Shown: positions 16,772 through 25,854, numbered from the stretch's first letter. The stretch is DNA of 64,000 nt from Schlegelella aquatica (GCF_026013905.1 NZ_CP110257.1:2316001-2380000); one strand, 5' to 3'. Notes: generated by a model not told the origin, from the letters alone. Program-made: numbers and translations.

Positions 16772-17746
16772 TCAAAGGCGGGCCTGGAGCAGGGCCACGT
16801 CCAGCCAGCGGTCGAACTTGTAGCCGCCTTCCTTGATGATGCCCGCCACGTCGAATCCGAGCGAGCGGTGCAAGCGCACCGAGGCTTCGTTGGCGGCGTC
16901 GACGACCCCGACCATCACGTGGAAGCCCCGCCGACGCGCGTGAGCCATCACCGGCGCCATGAGCAGCTTGCCCACGCCACGGCCGCGCCAGTCGGCGTGC
17001 AGGTACACCGAGTGTTCGCAGGTGAAGCGCCAGCCTTCGCGCGGGCGGAACAGTCCATACGTCGCATAGCCCGCGATGCGCCCGTCGAGCGTGGTCGCGA
17101 CGAAGAAGCCATGCCCGTCGCTGCGCTTGAGCTCCCACTGCGCGACCTGCTCCTCGAGCGTGCGCTCCGCATACTGATAGGTCGAGGTGCTGGTGCGCAC
17201 TTCGTGGTTGTAGATCGCGAGCACCTGCGCCATGTCGGCCTTCTCGGCCGGGCGCACGAGGAGGCCGGCCGACAGGTCGAGGCGCATCAGGGTGGCAGGC
17301 GCCCCACGCCGGCCGTCCAACTCTTGCGACTCCAACTCCTGCACCTCCAGGAGGGCTGCGGGGGCAGCCTGCGACGGCGCGATGCGAAAGCCGTGCAGCG
17401 CCCAGTAGTCCTGCGCGTCCTCGCTGCGCAGCCAGACTTCGCGCACGCCCGCCTCCAGCGCCCGGTGCAGCGCTGCCAGCACCACGGCGCGGCCCAGACC
17501 TTCGGCGCGCCGCGCGGGGTCCACCGCCACCGAGCGCAGCAGCGCAACCTCGCCCCGTCGCTCGATCGCGGCGCACGCCGCGACATGCGGCTGCTCCCGC
17601 ACCACGAAGAACTCGCCCGTCTCGACACGAAAGTGCTCACGGCCCAGCCCGCAGCGGGCCAGCAGCGCGGCGATCTCCGCGCGATCGTGTGGGGCTGCAG
17701 GAACGGCGCTGAAAGAACAGGGTGGAAGCAGGCTCGACACCTTCAC
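16772..17746 (-). CDS. Fusion of two GNAT domains (ArsN2-like + phosphinothricin/ArsN1-like)
   Basis: The 324-residue protein carries two acetyltransferase domains. Residues ~20-125 (EIAALLARCGL, LLRSVAVDPARRAEGLGRAVV, YWALHGFR) resemble the ArsN2 arsenic-resistance GNAT. Residues ~160-320 (VRPAEKADMAQVLAIYNHEV, STSTYQYAERTLEE, SVYLHADWRGRGVGKLLM, VVDAANEASVRLHRSLGFDVAG, GYKFDRWLDV) are a clear phosphinothricin-type acetyltransferase, the family that also includes ArsN1. That family acetylates phosphinothricin, arsinothricin or methionine sulfoximine. No ars operon is present, so the resistance role is inference. It is downstream of cphA on the same strand, 49 bases away. Confidence 0.85.
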   Translation of the reverse strand: MKVSSLLPPCSFSAVPAAPHDRAEIAALLARCGLGREHFRVETGEFFVVREQPHVAACAAIERRGEVALLRSVAVDPARRAEGLGRAVVLAALHRALEAGVREVWLRSEDAQDYWALHGFRIAPSQAAPAALLEVQELESQELDGRRGAPATLMRLDLSAGLLVRPAEKADMAQVLAIYNHEVRTSTSTYQYAERTLEEQVAQWELKRSDGHGFFVATTLDGRIAGYATYGLFRPREGWRFTCEHSVYLHADWRGRGVGKLLMAPVMAHARRRGFHVMVGVVDAANEASVRLHRSLGFDVAGIIKEGGYKFDRWLDVALLQARL

Positions 17747-17795
17747 GCTCCTCTCGTTGGTGTGAAGGCGTGATCCTCACACAAATCGCGGGCTT

Positions 17796-20366
17796 TCAGC
17801 CTTCTGCGATCCGACGCGCGATGTGCGCGAGCGCCTCCTCGACCTGATCGATCAGCACCAGACACAAGTCGCCCGGGCGCAGGCGCTCGAGCGCCGTGTC
17901 GATGGCGAGGAACTCGCCCCGGATCTGGTCGACACGCCGCGTGCGGGGAGCCCCTTCCAAGCCTTCGCGCAGCAACGCGAGCACCTCGCCGTCGGCGCGG
18001 CCGCGCTGGCATTGGTCTTGATAGAGGATCGCTTCGTCGAACGCTTTGCCGAGGATGCGCGTCTGCGCGCGAAGGTCCTCGTCGCGCCGGTCCCCGGCAC
18101 CGCTGATGACGACGATGCGCCGCTCGCCGGGCATCGCCTCCACGGCCCCCACCAGGGCTGCCATCGCGTCGGGGTTGTGCCCGTAGTCTGCGATCAGCGT
18201 CGCGCCGCGATAAGTGAAGACGTTGAAGCGACCGGGCGCGTTGTCGGCATCGTTCTCGAAGGTGAGCAAACCCATGCGCACCACCTCCCAGTCGATGCCG
18301 AGCGCCCACGCGGCGGCCGTGGCCGCCATCACGTTCTCGACCTGGAAGCCGATCGTGCCGCCGCGGGTGATCGGGATCTCGGCCAGCGGGATGCGATGCA
18401 CCACCGGCCCCTCGGCCGCGACGATCTGGCCGTCTTGCACGAACACGACGCGCTTGTTCTGCGCACGGTGCGCTGCCATCAGCGGGTGATAGCGGTCCAT
18501 CGCGAAGAACGTGACCGAGCCGGGGCAGTTGTCTGCCATGCGGGCCACGACCGGGTCGGCCGCGTTGAGCACCGCCACGCCGTCGGGCGCCACGTTCTGC
18601 ACGATGACGCGCTTGACCACGGCGAGGTCCTCGACCGTGGTGATGTAGTTGAGGCCGAGGTGATCGCCCTCGCCGATGTTGGTGACCACGGCCACCTTGC
18701 AGCGGTCGAAGGCGAGCCCCTCGCGCAGGATGCCGCCGCGGGCCGTCTCGAAGACGGCTGCATCCACGTCGGGGTGCATGAGCACCTTGCGGGCGCTGCG
18801 CGGGCCGCTGCAATCGCCGGTGTCGATGCGACGCGAGCCGATGTAGACGCCGTCGGTGTTGGTCATGCCGACCCGCAAGCCCTGGCGCGAGAGGATGTGC
18901 GCGATGAGCCGCACCGTCGTCGTCTTGCCGTTGGTGCCCGTCACGGCCACCACGGGGATGCGGCCGTCCTCGCCCTCGTCGAACATGTTGGCGATCACCG
19001 CCTCACCCACCGCGCGGCCCTTGCCGTACGAGGGGCTCAAGTGCATGCGCAGCCCGGGCGCCGCGTTCACCTCGACGATGCCGCCGCCCTGCTCTTCGAG
19101 CGGCTGCAACACCGTCTCGCAGACGACGTCCACGCCGCAGATCTCCAGACCCACCATCCGCGCAGCCGCCACGGCGCGGGCAGCCACTTCGGGGTGCACG
19201 TCGTCCGTCACGTCGGTGGCGGTACCGCCGGTGCTCAGGTTGGCGTTGTTGCGCAGCACGACGCGCAAACCCTTGGGCGGCACCGACTCCGGCGTGAACC
19301 CCTGCAGCTCCAGGCGCGCCAACGCGATGTCGTCGATGCGGATCTTGGTGAGCGACGTGGCGTGACCGTCGCCGCGCCTCGGGTCCTGGTTCACCTGATC
19401 CACCAGCTGGCGCACGGTGTGCACCCCATCGCCGATCACATGAGGCGGGTCGCGGCGAGCCGCGGCCACGAGCTTGTCGCCCACGACCAGCAGACGGAAG
19501 TCGTAGCCCGGGATGAAGCGCTCGACCATCACCTCCTCGCTGATCGCCACCGCCGCGCGGTAGGCGATCGTCAGGTGATCGACCGTCTGGATGTTGACGG
19601 TCACGCCCTTGCCCTGGTTGCCGTCGCGCGGTTTGACGACCACCGGCCAGCCGATCTCCTCGGCCGCGGCGATGGCGTCTTCCACGCTGCTGACCGGCCG
19701 GCCGAGCGGCACGGGCACACCCGCGGCGTGCAGCAGCTTCTTGGTCAGCTCCTTGTCCTGCGCGATCGACTCGGCGATCGCACTGGTGCGGTCCATCTCG
19801 GCGGCCTGGATGCGCCGCTGCTTGCTGCCCCAGCCGAACTGCACCAGGCTGCCTTCGGTCAGGCGCTGATACGGAATGCCGCGCGCCACCGCAGCCTGCA
19901 CGATGGAGCCGGTGCTCGGCCCCAGCCGCACGTCCTCGTCGAGCTCACGCAACCGGGCGAGCGCGCCGGCCAGATCGAAGCTGCGGTCCTCGGCCGCGGC
20001 GCGCACCAGCGCCTCGGCCAGCTCGAACGCCAGGCGCCCGACGACCTCCTCGCTGTACTCCACCACCACCTGGTAGACGCCCGGTTCCACCGTGGGGGTG
20101 CAGCGGCTGAAGGTGACCGGACAACCGGCTTGCGCCTGCAAGCCCAGCGCCGCCTGCATCAGCGCATGCGCCATGCTGATGGGGCCGTCACCGCCGAGCG
20201 GGCGCAGCGGCCCGATCTCGGGGAACAGGGCCCGCAGGCGCCCTTCGAAGCCGGGCATCGACTCGAGCCGGCGCTCGGCCTCGGTGCAGGAGACGACCGC
20301 CTCGATGGCGGTGTGCCGGCTCCACAGGTTCGGACCGCGCAGGGCCCGCAGTCGTGATACTTCCAT
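17796..20366 (-). CDS. cphA: Cyanophycin synthetase
   Basis: This 856-residue enzyme builds cyanophycin, the multi-Arg-poly-Asp nitrogen reserve, using ATP. The N-terminal domain (~1-160) is followed by an ATP-grasp domain (~215-470; VVVKPRDGNQGKGVTVN, VERFIPGYDFRLLVVG, EVNAAPGLRMHL), which adds Asp, and a Mur-ligase-like domain with intact P-loop GTNGKTT (477-483), which adds Arg, ending in the Mur C-terminal domain (IADYGHNPDAMAAL). GAAAGAG lies eight bases before ATG 20366; a GTG at 20375 in the same frame is too close to that site. It lies 94 bases downstream of cphA', probably one transcript. Confidence 0.96.
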   Translation of the reverse strand: MEVSRLRALRGPNLWSRHTAIEAVVSCTEAERRLESMPGFEGRLRALFPEIGPLRPLGGDGPISMAHALMQAALGLQAQAGCPVTFSRCTPTVEPGVYQVVVEYSEEVVGRLAFELAEALVRAAAEDRSFDLAGALARLRELDEDVRLGPSTGSIVQAAVARGIPYQRLTEGSLVQFGWGSKQRRIQAAEMDRTSAIAESIAQDKELTKKLLHAAGVPVPLGRPVSSVEDAIAAAEEIGWPVVVKPRDGNQGKGVTVNIQTVDHLTIAYRAAVAISEEVMVERFIPGYDFRLLVVGDKLVAAARRDPPHVIGDGVHTVRQLVDQVNQDPRRGDGHATSLTKIRIDDIALARLELQGFTPESVPPKGLRVVLRNNANLSTGGTATDVTDDVHPEVAARAVAAARMVGLEICGVDVVCETVLQPLEEQGGGIVEVNAAPGLRMHLSPSYGKGRAVGEAVIANMFDEGEDGRIPVVAVTGTNGKTTTVRLIAHILSRQGLRVGMTNTDGVYIGSRRIDTGDCSGPRSARKVLMHPDVDAAVFETARGGILREGLAFDRCKVAVVTNIGEGDHLGLNYITTVEDLAVVKRVIVQNVAPDGVAVLNAADPVVARMADNCPGSVTFFAMDRYHPLMAAHRAQNKRVVFVQDGQIVAAEGPVVHRIPLAEIPITRGGTIGFQVENVMAATAAAWALGIDWEVVRMGLLTFENDADNAPGRFNVFTYRGATLIADYGHNPDAMAALVGAVEAMPGERRIVVISGAGDRRDEDLRAQTRILGKAFDEAILYQDQCQRGRADGEVLALLREGLEGAPRTRRVDQIRGEFLAIDTALERLRPGDLCLVLIDQVEEALAHIARRIAEG

Positions 20367-20460
20367 TCGATTCACTCTTTCAGAGAGTCGCCGGACCGAC
20401 CCCGCGGGGCCGGTCGCCGGGGGCGCGCCGCAGGACCACCGCGCCCGGGCCGCTCACCAC

Positions 20461-22674
20461 TCACGCCGCCAGCGCCAGCGGCGCAGGGGCCGCGGCGGGC
20501 TCGGGACAGCGAGGCACCTCCGGTTGGAACGTCTTGATGCCGGCACGGATGAGGTCCGGCGCGAGGCCCAGCGCCCAGGCTGCGCCGACGGCGGCCAACA
20601 GGGCGGCGAGCATCTCGGGCGCCGGGACCGCGGGCGCTTGCGGCAGGCAACGCAACTCGATCAGGGGCGTTTCCTCGCGCCCACGGGCCAGCACCACGCG
20701 CGGCCCGCGCACGAACACCGCCCGGCCGCCCGCCGCCACGTGCGACTCGATCACCGGGTGCGCGGCTTCGCGCCCGTAGAAGAGCACGTCGCCATCGCAC
20801 AGCGAGGCCATGCGCACCACCCGCTCGTCCTCCGCGTTCAGCACGGCCGTGCCCTCGGGTAGCACCACGTCCACCTGCGTGCGCAGCACGTCGTAGAGTT
20901 GCTCGCCCGTCTCGACGTAGCAATCGGGCACGACGCCCGCGCCACTGACGTCCGTCACCACGCCCACCTGGCAGCGGTCGTACGCGAGACCCTCGGTGAG
21001 GATGGCGCGCGCCCCGTTCTCGATGACGGCTGCTTCCACCGCGCGGTTCATCAGCAGGCGTTGAGCGGCTTCCCAGGTCGCGCAGGGCTTGGCATCCACC
21101 CGCCGGCGGTTGAGGTACAGCCCGTCGCCGCAGGCCACGCCGGTGTGCCGGCCGCCCAGGTGGATCAGCCAGGCCGCAAGGCGCGAGACCAGCGCCGTGC
21201 CGCGCGTGCCGGTCACGCCCACGACGGGGATACGGCCATCTTCCTCGGCCGGGAAGAGATGGTTGACGATCTCCCGGCCCACCGGGCGCGGCTGGCCCTC
21301 GGCCGGCTTCAGGTGCATGAGCAGACCCGGCCCGGCGTTGACCTCGACGATGGCGCCGCGCTGCTCGGCGAGCGGGCGCGAGACGTCCTCGGCCACCAAG
21401 TCCACACCGGCGATGTCCAGCCCGACCACGCGCGCGGCCAGGGAGGCCATCTCGGCCACGTCGGGGTGCACCTGGTCGGTCACGTCGATCGCCAGGTTGC
21501 CGTTGCGCAGCACGCGCACCGTCTGACCGGCCGGCGGCACCGACTCCTTCGTGTAGCCCTGCCGCTCCAGCTCGAGCCTCACGTGCGGGTCGTCGACGCG
21601 CACGATGTCCAGCGGGAAGATCTCGTCCTCGCCGCGCCGCGGGTCGCTGTTGATCTGCTTGGCGACGAGCTCGGCCACCGTGGAGCGGCCGTCCCCCACC
21701 ACCGAGGCCGCGTCGCCGCGCGAGGCGGCCACGACCCGCCCGCCGACGACGAGCAGGCGATGCTCGTAACCGGGCACGAAGCGTTCGACGATCACCTCGC
21801 TGCCCTCGGCGAGCGCCACCTCGTAGGCGGCCTCGACCTGCTCTTTCGTCGTCAGTTCGATCGACACGCCGCGCCCGTGGTTGGCATCGGAGGGCTTGAC
21901 CACCACCGGCACGCCGATCTCCTCGGCCGCGTCCCATGCGTCGGACGGACTCGACACCACGCGCCCCTCGGGGACGGGCACGCCGCAGGTCTCGAGCAGA
22001 CGCTTGGTGAGGTCCTTGTCGCTGGAGATGCTCTCGGCGATCGCGCTGGTGCGGTCGGTCTCGGCCGTCCAGATGCGGCGCTGACGCGCGCCGTACCCCA
22101 GTTGCACCAGGTTGCCCTCCGTGAGCCGGATGTGCGGAATGCGGCGGTCGGTGGCCGCCTCCACGATGCACGCCGTGCTGGGGCCCAGGCACAGTCGGTC
22201 CACCATCTCGCGCAGCCGCTGCACGGTGCCGGCCACGTCGAACGGCCGGTCCTCGATCGCCGCCATCACGAGATCGCGCGAGGCTTGCAGCGCGGCGCGG
22301 CCGACCTGCTCCTGCCGCGTGCGGAAGACGAGCTTGTACACGCCCCGCTTGGAGGTGGAGCGGGCCTTGCCGAAGCCCGTTTGCATGCCGGCCATGTTCT
22401 GCAACTCGATGGCCACGTGCTCCATGATGTGCGCGGGCCAGGTGCCCTCGCGCAAGCGCTGGAGGAAGCCACCGCGCTCGCCCACACCGCAGCGGTGCTC
22501 GACGAGCCCCGGCAGCCAGCTGCTCAGGCGCTCGTACAGGCCGGGAATCATGTTGGACGGGGACTCCTCCAGCTCGCCGATGTCCACCCAGGCTTCCAGC
22601 ACGGGCCGGTACGTCCAGATGTTGGGGCCGTCGAGGTACAGAACGCGCAAGATGCGGATGTCTTTGTGGCTCAT
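20461..22674 (-). CDS. Cyanophycin synthetase paralogue CphA' with degenerate Mur-ligase P-loop
   Basis: The 737-residue product aligns with CphA along its length (LDGPNIW, LGPSTACIVEAA, RTSAIAESI, VVVKPSDANHGRGVSI, VERFVPGYEHRLLVVGG, EVNAGPGLLMHLKP) but is ~120 residues shorter. The ATP-grasp domain looks intact. The Mur-ligase P-loop is broken: GTRGTAL (489-495) stands where CphA has GTNGKTT, so the essential Lys and Thr are gone, and the Mur C-terminal domain is largely missing. CphA2-type enzymes with such losses can polymerise preformed beta-Asp-Arg dipeptide using the ATP-grasp site alone; that role is plausible here. It is the promoter-proximal gene of the pair, divergent from the ABC transporter. 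Confidence 0.92.
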   Translation of the reverse strand: MSHKDIRILRVLYLDGPNIWTYRPVLEAWVDIGELEESPSNMIPGLYERLSSWLPGLVEHRCGVGERGGFLQRLREGTWPAHIMEHVAIELQNMAGMQTGFGKARSTSKRGVYKLVFRTRQEQVGRAALQASRDLVMAAIEDRPFDVAGTVQRLREMVDRLCLGPSTACIVEAATDRRIPHIRLTEGNLVQLGYGARQRRIWTAETDRTSAIAESISSDKDLTKRLLETCGVPVPEGRVVSSPSDAWDAAEEIGVPVVVKPSDANHGRGVSIELTTKEQVEAAYEVALAEGSEVIVERFVPGYEHRLLVVGGRVVAASRGDAASVVGDGRSTVAELVAKQINSDPRRGEDEIFPLDIVRVDDPHVRLELERQGYTKESVPPAGQTVRVLRNGNLAIDVTDQVHPDVAEMASLAARVVGLDIAGVDLVAEDVSRPLAEQRGAIVEVNAGPGLLMHLKPAEGQPRPVGREIVNHLFPAEEDGRIPVVGVTGTRGTALVSRLAAWLIHLGGRHTGVACGDGLYLNRRRVDAKPCATWEAAQRLLMNRAVEAAVIENGARAILTEGLAYDRCQVGVVTDVSGAGVVPDCYVETGEQLYDVLRTQVDVVLPEGTAVLNAEDERVVRMASLCDGDVLFYGREAAHPVIESHVAAGGRAVFVRGPRVVLARGREETPLIELRCLPQAPAVPAPEMLAALLAAVGAAWALGLAPDLIRAGIKTFQPEVPRCPEPAAAPAPLALAA

Positions 22675-22945
22675 GGCTGGGGTCGCACGTGGGAGTCGGA
22701 TCGGGGGGTCGAGAGGCCGGGCGCCCCGGCGCCACCCGTGCGCAAGCGCACACCGTGGGCGGCCCGGCGCCCGGCGGGGTCGGCCGAGCGGGCGGTATTG
22801 TCAACCGCGAAAGGGGGCTGTGCGTGAGAGAGCAGTTGGCCTTGCACGCTGGGATAAGCTTGCAGCCCCTTGCTCGGCGCACGCGCACCCCGGCTCCCGG
22901 GCGTGCCCTGCCCCCTGGCGCTCTCGCGCCGCACCGCTTTCGACA
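22675..22945. promoter_or_regulatory. Divergent promoter region of the cyanophycin locus
   Basis: These 271 bases separate cphA' from the ABC transporter gene and must carry both promoters. I see a TTGACA on the minus strand (22804-22799) but no fitting -10 at 17 bases, and on the plus strand GATAAGCTT near 22852-22860 as a possible -10 zone. GC-rich inverted repeats (for example GGGCGCCGGGC-like blocks around 22720-22775) are frequent. No operator can be assigned with confidence. Confidence 0.35.
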
Positions 22946-25249
22946 ATGACAAACCGACCCCCAATGACGAAGATTGAACCGGACCCGGCCACTGGCGCCT
23001 GGCGCAAGGAACTCGGGCACCGGCTGGTTGAAGGTGAAAACGTCCTGGCGGCGCTCCCGGTTGACTTGGACGCGTCCTTGCGCTTCGGCCAGGGGTGGCT
23101 GGTTGTGACAAACCGTCGCCTGCTGGGCCGGATGCCGGGGGCCGAACCGTGGTCGGAGTGGACGCTCACCTCCGGCTTGAGCTTGCAGCTGGCTGAACAA
23201 TCCGGCGTCGGCACGGTCGAGCTGGGCAACGGCGAGCGGTTGCTCGCCCGGTGGCACTACACCCTGGCGCACCAGCGCGAGGCCCAGCGCCTCGTCCAGC
23301 GTTTCGGTCAACAGGTGGAGAGCCTGGCCCACGGCACGCCCCTGCCGGCCCCGGAGCGGGCCTGCGAACGCTGCGACCTGCCGCTGGAGCCCGACGAGGA
23401 GGAATGCCCTCGCTGCACCCCGGAGCCCGAGTCCACCTCCCCCTCGACCTGGACGCTGCTGCGTCTGTGGCGCTTTGCCCGGCCCTACCGCTGGCAGCTG
23501 CTGGCCGGCTTCCTGCTGACGCTGGGCTCCACCGGAGCGACGCTGGTCCCCCCCTACCTCACGATGCCGTTGATGGACGAGGTGCTGATCCCCTACCAGA
23601 ACGGCAAACCCATCGAGCCCGAAGTGGTGGCGCTCTACCTGGCCGGCCTGCTCGGCGCGGCACTCGTGGCCTGGCTGCTCGGCTGGGCGCGCACCTACAT
23701 CCTCGCGCTCGTGTCCGAGCGCATCGGCGCGGACCTGCGGACCACCACCTACGAGCACCTGCTCAAGCTCTCGCTGGAGTACTTCGGCGGCAAGCGCACC
23801 GGCGATCTGATGGCGCGCATCGGCTCCGAGACCGACCGCATCAACATCTTCCTGTCGTTGCACCTGCTGGACTTCGCCACCGACGTGCTGATGATCGCGA
23901 TGACCGCGCTCATCCTGTTCTCCATCAACCCGTGGCTCGCGCTGGTGACGCTGCTGCCGCTGCCGTTCATCGCCTGGCTGATCCACATCGTGCGCGAGCG
24001 GCTGCGCACCGGTTTCGAGAAGGTCGACCGCGTCTGGTCGGAGGTCACCAACGTGTTGGCCGACACCATCCCCGGCATCCGCGTCGTCAAGGCCTTCGCC
24101 CAGGAAAAGCGCGAGGCCCAGCGCTTCCGCGACGCCAACCGCCACAACCTCGCGGTCAACGACAGGCTCAACCGCACGTGGTCGCTCTTCTCGCCCACCG
24201 TCTCGCTGCTGACGGAGGTGGGCCTGCTGGTCGTCTGGGGTTTCGGCATCTGGCTGATCGCCAAGGACCAGATCACCGTGGGCGTGCTCACGGCCTTCCT
24301 CGCCTACATCGGCCGCTTCTACACCCGGCTCGACTCCATGAGCCGCATCGTCTCGGTCACGCAGAAGGCGGCGGCGGGCGCCAAGCGCATCTTCGACATC
24401 CTCGATCACGTCTCCAGCGTGCCGGAGCCCGCCCAGCCGGTGCCCATGCCTGAAGTCAAGGGCCGCATCGACGTGCGCAACGTGCGGTTCCGCTACGGCC
24501 ACCGGGAGGTGCTCAAGGGGGTGAGCCTGTCGATTGCGCCGGGCGAGATGATCGGCCTGGTCGGCCACAGCGGCTCGGGCAAGAGCACGCTGGTCAACCT
24601 GATCTGCCGCTTCTACGACGTCACCGAGGGCTCGATCCGGGTGGATGGGACCGACATCCGCTCGGTGGCGGTGGCCGACTTCCGCCGTCACATCGGCCTC
24701 GTGCTGCAAGAGCCCTTCCTCTTCTTCGGCACCATCGCCGAGAACATCGCCTACGGCAAGCCCGACGCCACGCGCGAGGAGATCATCGCCGCCGCGCGCG
24801 CCGCGCACGCCCACGAGTTCATCATGCGCCTGCCGCACGGCTACGACTCGCTCGTCGGCGAGCGCGGCCAGGGTCTGTCGGGCGGCGAGCGTCAGCGCAT
24901 CTCCATCGCGCGCGCGCTGCTGATCGACCCGCGCATCCTCATCCTCGACGAGGCGACCTCGTCGGTCGATACCGAGACGGAGAAGGAGATCCAGAAGGCG
25001 CTCGACAACCTGGTGCAGGGTCGCACCACCATCGCGATCGCGCACCGCCTCAGCACGCTGCGGCGCGCCGACCGCCTCGTCGTCATGGACCGCGGCGAGA
25101 TCGTCGAGGTGGGCCCGCACGACGAACTGATGGCACGCAAGGGCGCGTACTGGCGCTTGTACGAGGCCCAGGCCCGCAACGTGGACCACGAGTCCCCCCT
25201 GCCCGAACCGGGCTCCTGGGAGAAGGACGGCGCCGCCCGCGCCGCCTGA
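22946..25249 (+). CDS. Cyanophycin-locus ABC exporter with N-terminal zinc-ribbon domain
   Basis: The 767-residue protein is a half-size type IV ABC exporter with an extra N-terminus. Residues ~1-135 form a PH-like/unknown domain (WLVVTNRRLLGR, WHYTLAHQREAQRLVQRFG), followed by a four-Cys zinc ribbon (CERC 140-143, CPRC 154-157), six membrane helices (~170-455) and a nucleotide-binding domain with Walker A GHSGSGKST (540-548), LSGGE near 645 and ILILDEATS. Proteins of this shape occur beside cphA in Burkholderiales and are annotated as cyanophycin-metabolism-associated; the cargo is unknown. In-frame ATGs at 22946 and 22964 are both possible. DUF1854 follows 19 bases downstream. Confidence 0.88.
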   Translation: MTNRPPMTKIEPDPATGAWRKELGHRLVEGENVLAALPVDLDASLRFGQGWLVVTNRRLLGRMPGAEPWSEWTLTSGLSLQLAEQSGVGTVELGNGERLLARWHYTLAHQREAQRLVQRFGQQVESLAHGTPLPAPERACERCDLPLEPDEEECPRCTPEPESTSPSTWTLLRLWRFARPYRWQLLAGFLLTLGSTGATLVPPYLTMPLMDEVLIPYQNGKPIEPEVVALYLAGLLGAALVAWLLGWARTYILALVSERIGADLRTTTYEHLLKLSLEYFGGKRTGDLMARIGSETDRINIFLSLHLLDFATDVLMIAMTALILFSINPWLALVTLLPLPFIAWLIHIVRERLRTGFEKVDRVWSEVTNVLADTIPGIRVVKAFAQEKREAQRFRDANRHNLAVNDRLNRTWSLFSPTVSLLTEVGLLVVWGFGIWLIAKDQITVGVLTAFLAYIGRFYTRLDSMSRIVSVTQKAAAGAKRIFDILDHVSSVPEPAQPVPMPEVKGRIDVRNVRFRYGHREVLKGVSLSIAPGEMIGLVGHSGSGKSTLVNLICRFYDVTEGSIRVDGTDIRSVAVADFRRHIGLVLQEPFLFFGTIAENIAYGKPDATREEIIAAARAAHAHEFIMRLPHGYDSLVGERGQGLSGGERQRISIARALLIDPRILILDEATSSVDTETEKEIQKALDNLVQGRTTIAIAHRLSTLRRADRLVVMDRGEIVEVGPHDELMARKGAYWRLYEAQARNVDHESPLPEPGSWEKDGAARAA

Positions 25250-25268
25250 CCCGCTGACGAGCACCCCC

Positions 25269-25757
25269 ATGCCCGCAACCCCTACCATGCCTTGCGACCT
25301 CGACCTGCACCGCAACCCGCGCGGCCGTCTCGTGCTCACCGCCCCTGACGGGCACGTGCACGAAGGGGTGACGCCGGTGCGTGCCTTCCCGCTTTCGGCG
25401 CCCGACGAGGGCGTCTCCCTCGTCGGCCCCGACGGCCACGAACTCGCCTGGATCGACCGCCTGTCCGCCCTGCCGGAGCCCCTGCGGCAGCTGCTCGAGC
25501 AAGAGCTCGCCGTGCGCGACTTCGCGCCGCGCATCCGCCGGCTCGTCCACGTCTCCAGCTTCGCCACGCCCAGCACCTGGGAGGTCGAGACCGACCGGGG
25601 CCCCGCCCGGCTGCTGCTCAAGGCCGAGGAGGACATCCGTCGCCTGCCGGGCGGCGGCCTGCTCGTCACCGACGGCCACGGATTGCACTTCCGCATCGAC
25701 GACCTGGGCGCCCTGGACAAAGCCAGCCGACGCATGCTCGACCGCTTCCTGGCCTGA
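25269..25757 (+). CDS. DUF1854 protein of the cyanophycin locus
   Basis: The 162-residue product matches DUF1854: LHRNPRGRLVLTAPDGHVHEGVTPVRAFPLS as the opening beta-rich block, then VSLVGPDGHELAWIDRLSALP, RDFAPRIRRLVHVSSFATPSTWEVETDRGP and GLLVTDGHGLHFRIDDLGALDKASRRMLDRFL. It has no signal peptide or membrane helix, so it is probably cytoplasmic. It starts 19 bases after the ABC exporter gene and the pairing is conserved, as I recall, in cphA-containing Burkholderiales. It may be a regulatory or assembly partner of the exporter; no activity is known. Confidence 0.87.
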   Translation: MPATPTMPCDLDLHRNPRGRLVLTAPDGHVHEGVTPVRAFPLSAPDEGVSLVGPDGHELAWIDRLSALPEPLRQLLEQELAVRDFAPRIRRLVHVSSFATPSTWEVETDRGPARLLLKAEEDIRRLPGGGLLVTDGHGLHFRIDDLGALDKASRRMLDRFLA

Positions 25758-25854
25758 AGAGCCGGCGGGTTCGCCCCCGGCCCGGCCACGTGCCTCGCCG
25801 TTGGAGCGAGAATCGGCGCTGCGGCCCCCACCGGGGCGCGTCTTCCAGTCCGTC

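Noticed and set aside
16772-17746. A simple phosphinothricin acetyltransferase of ~165 residues
   Set aside because: The frame continues upstream without a stop through a second complete GNAT domain, so a fusion is the better reading.
17823-20357. An 844-codon plus-strand frame antisense to cphA
   Set aside because: The minus strand encodes a complete CphA with all motifs; the antisense product is an artefact of GC-rich third positions.
22799-22804. TTGACA on the minus strand as the -35 box of cphA'
   Set aside because: The -10 position at 17 bases reads ACCCCG-like sequence, so no sigma-70 promoter is supported.
20372-25831. A 1819-codon open frame on the minus strand spanning cphA', the promoter region and the ABC gene
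   Set aside because: It overlaps well-recognised proteins in other frames and its translation is low-complexity His/Arg/Ala/Gly-rich, typical of a shadow frame in very GC-rich DNA.
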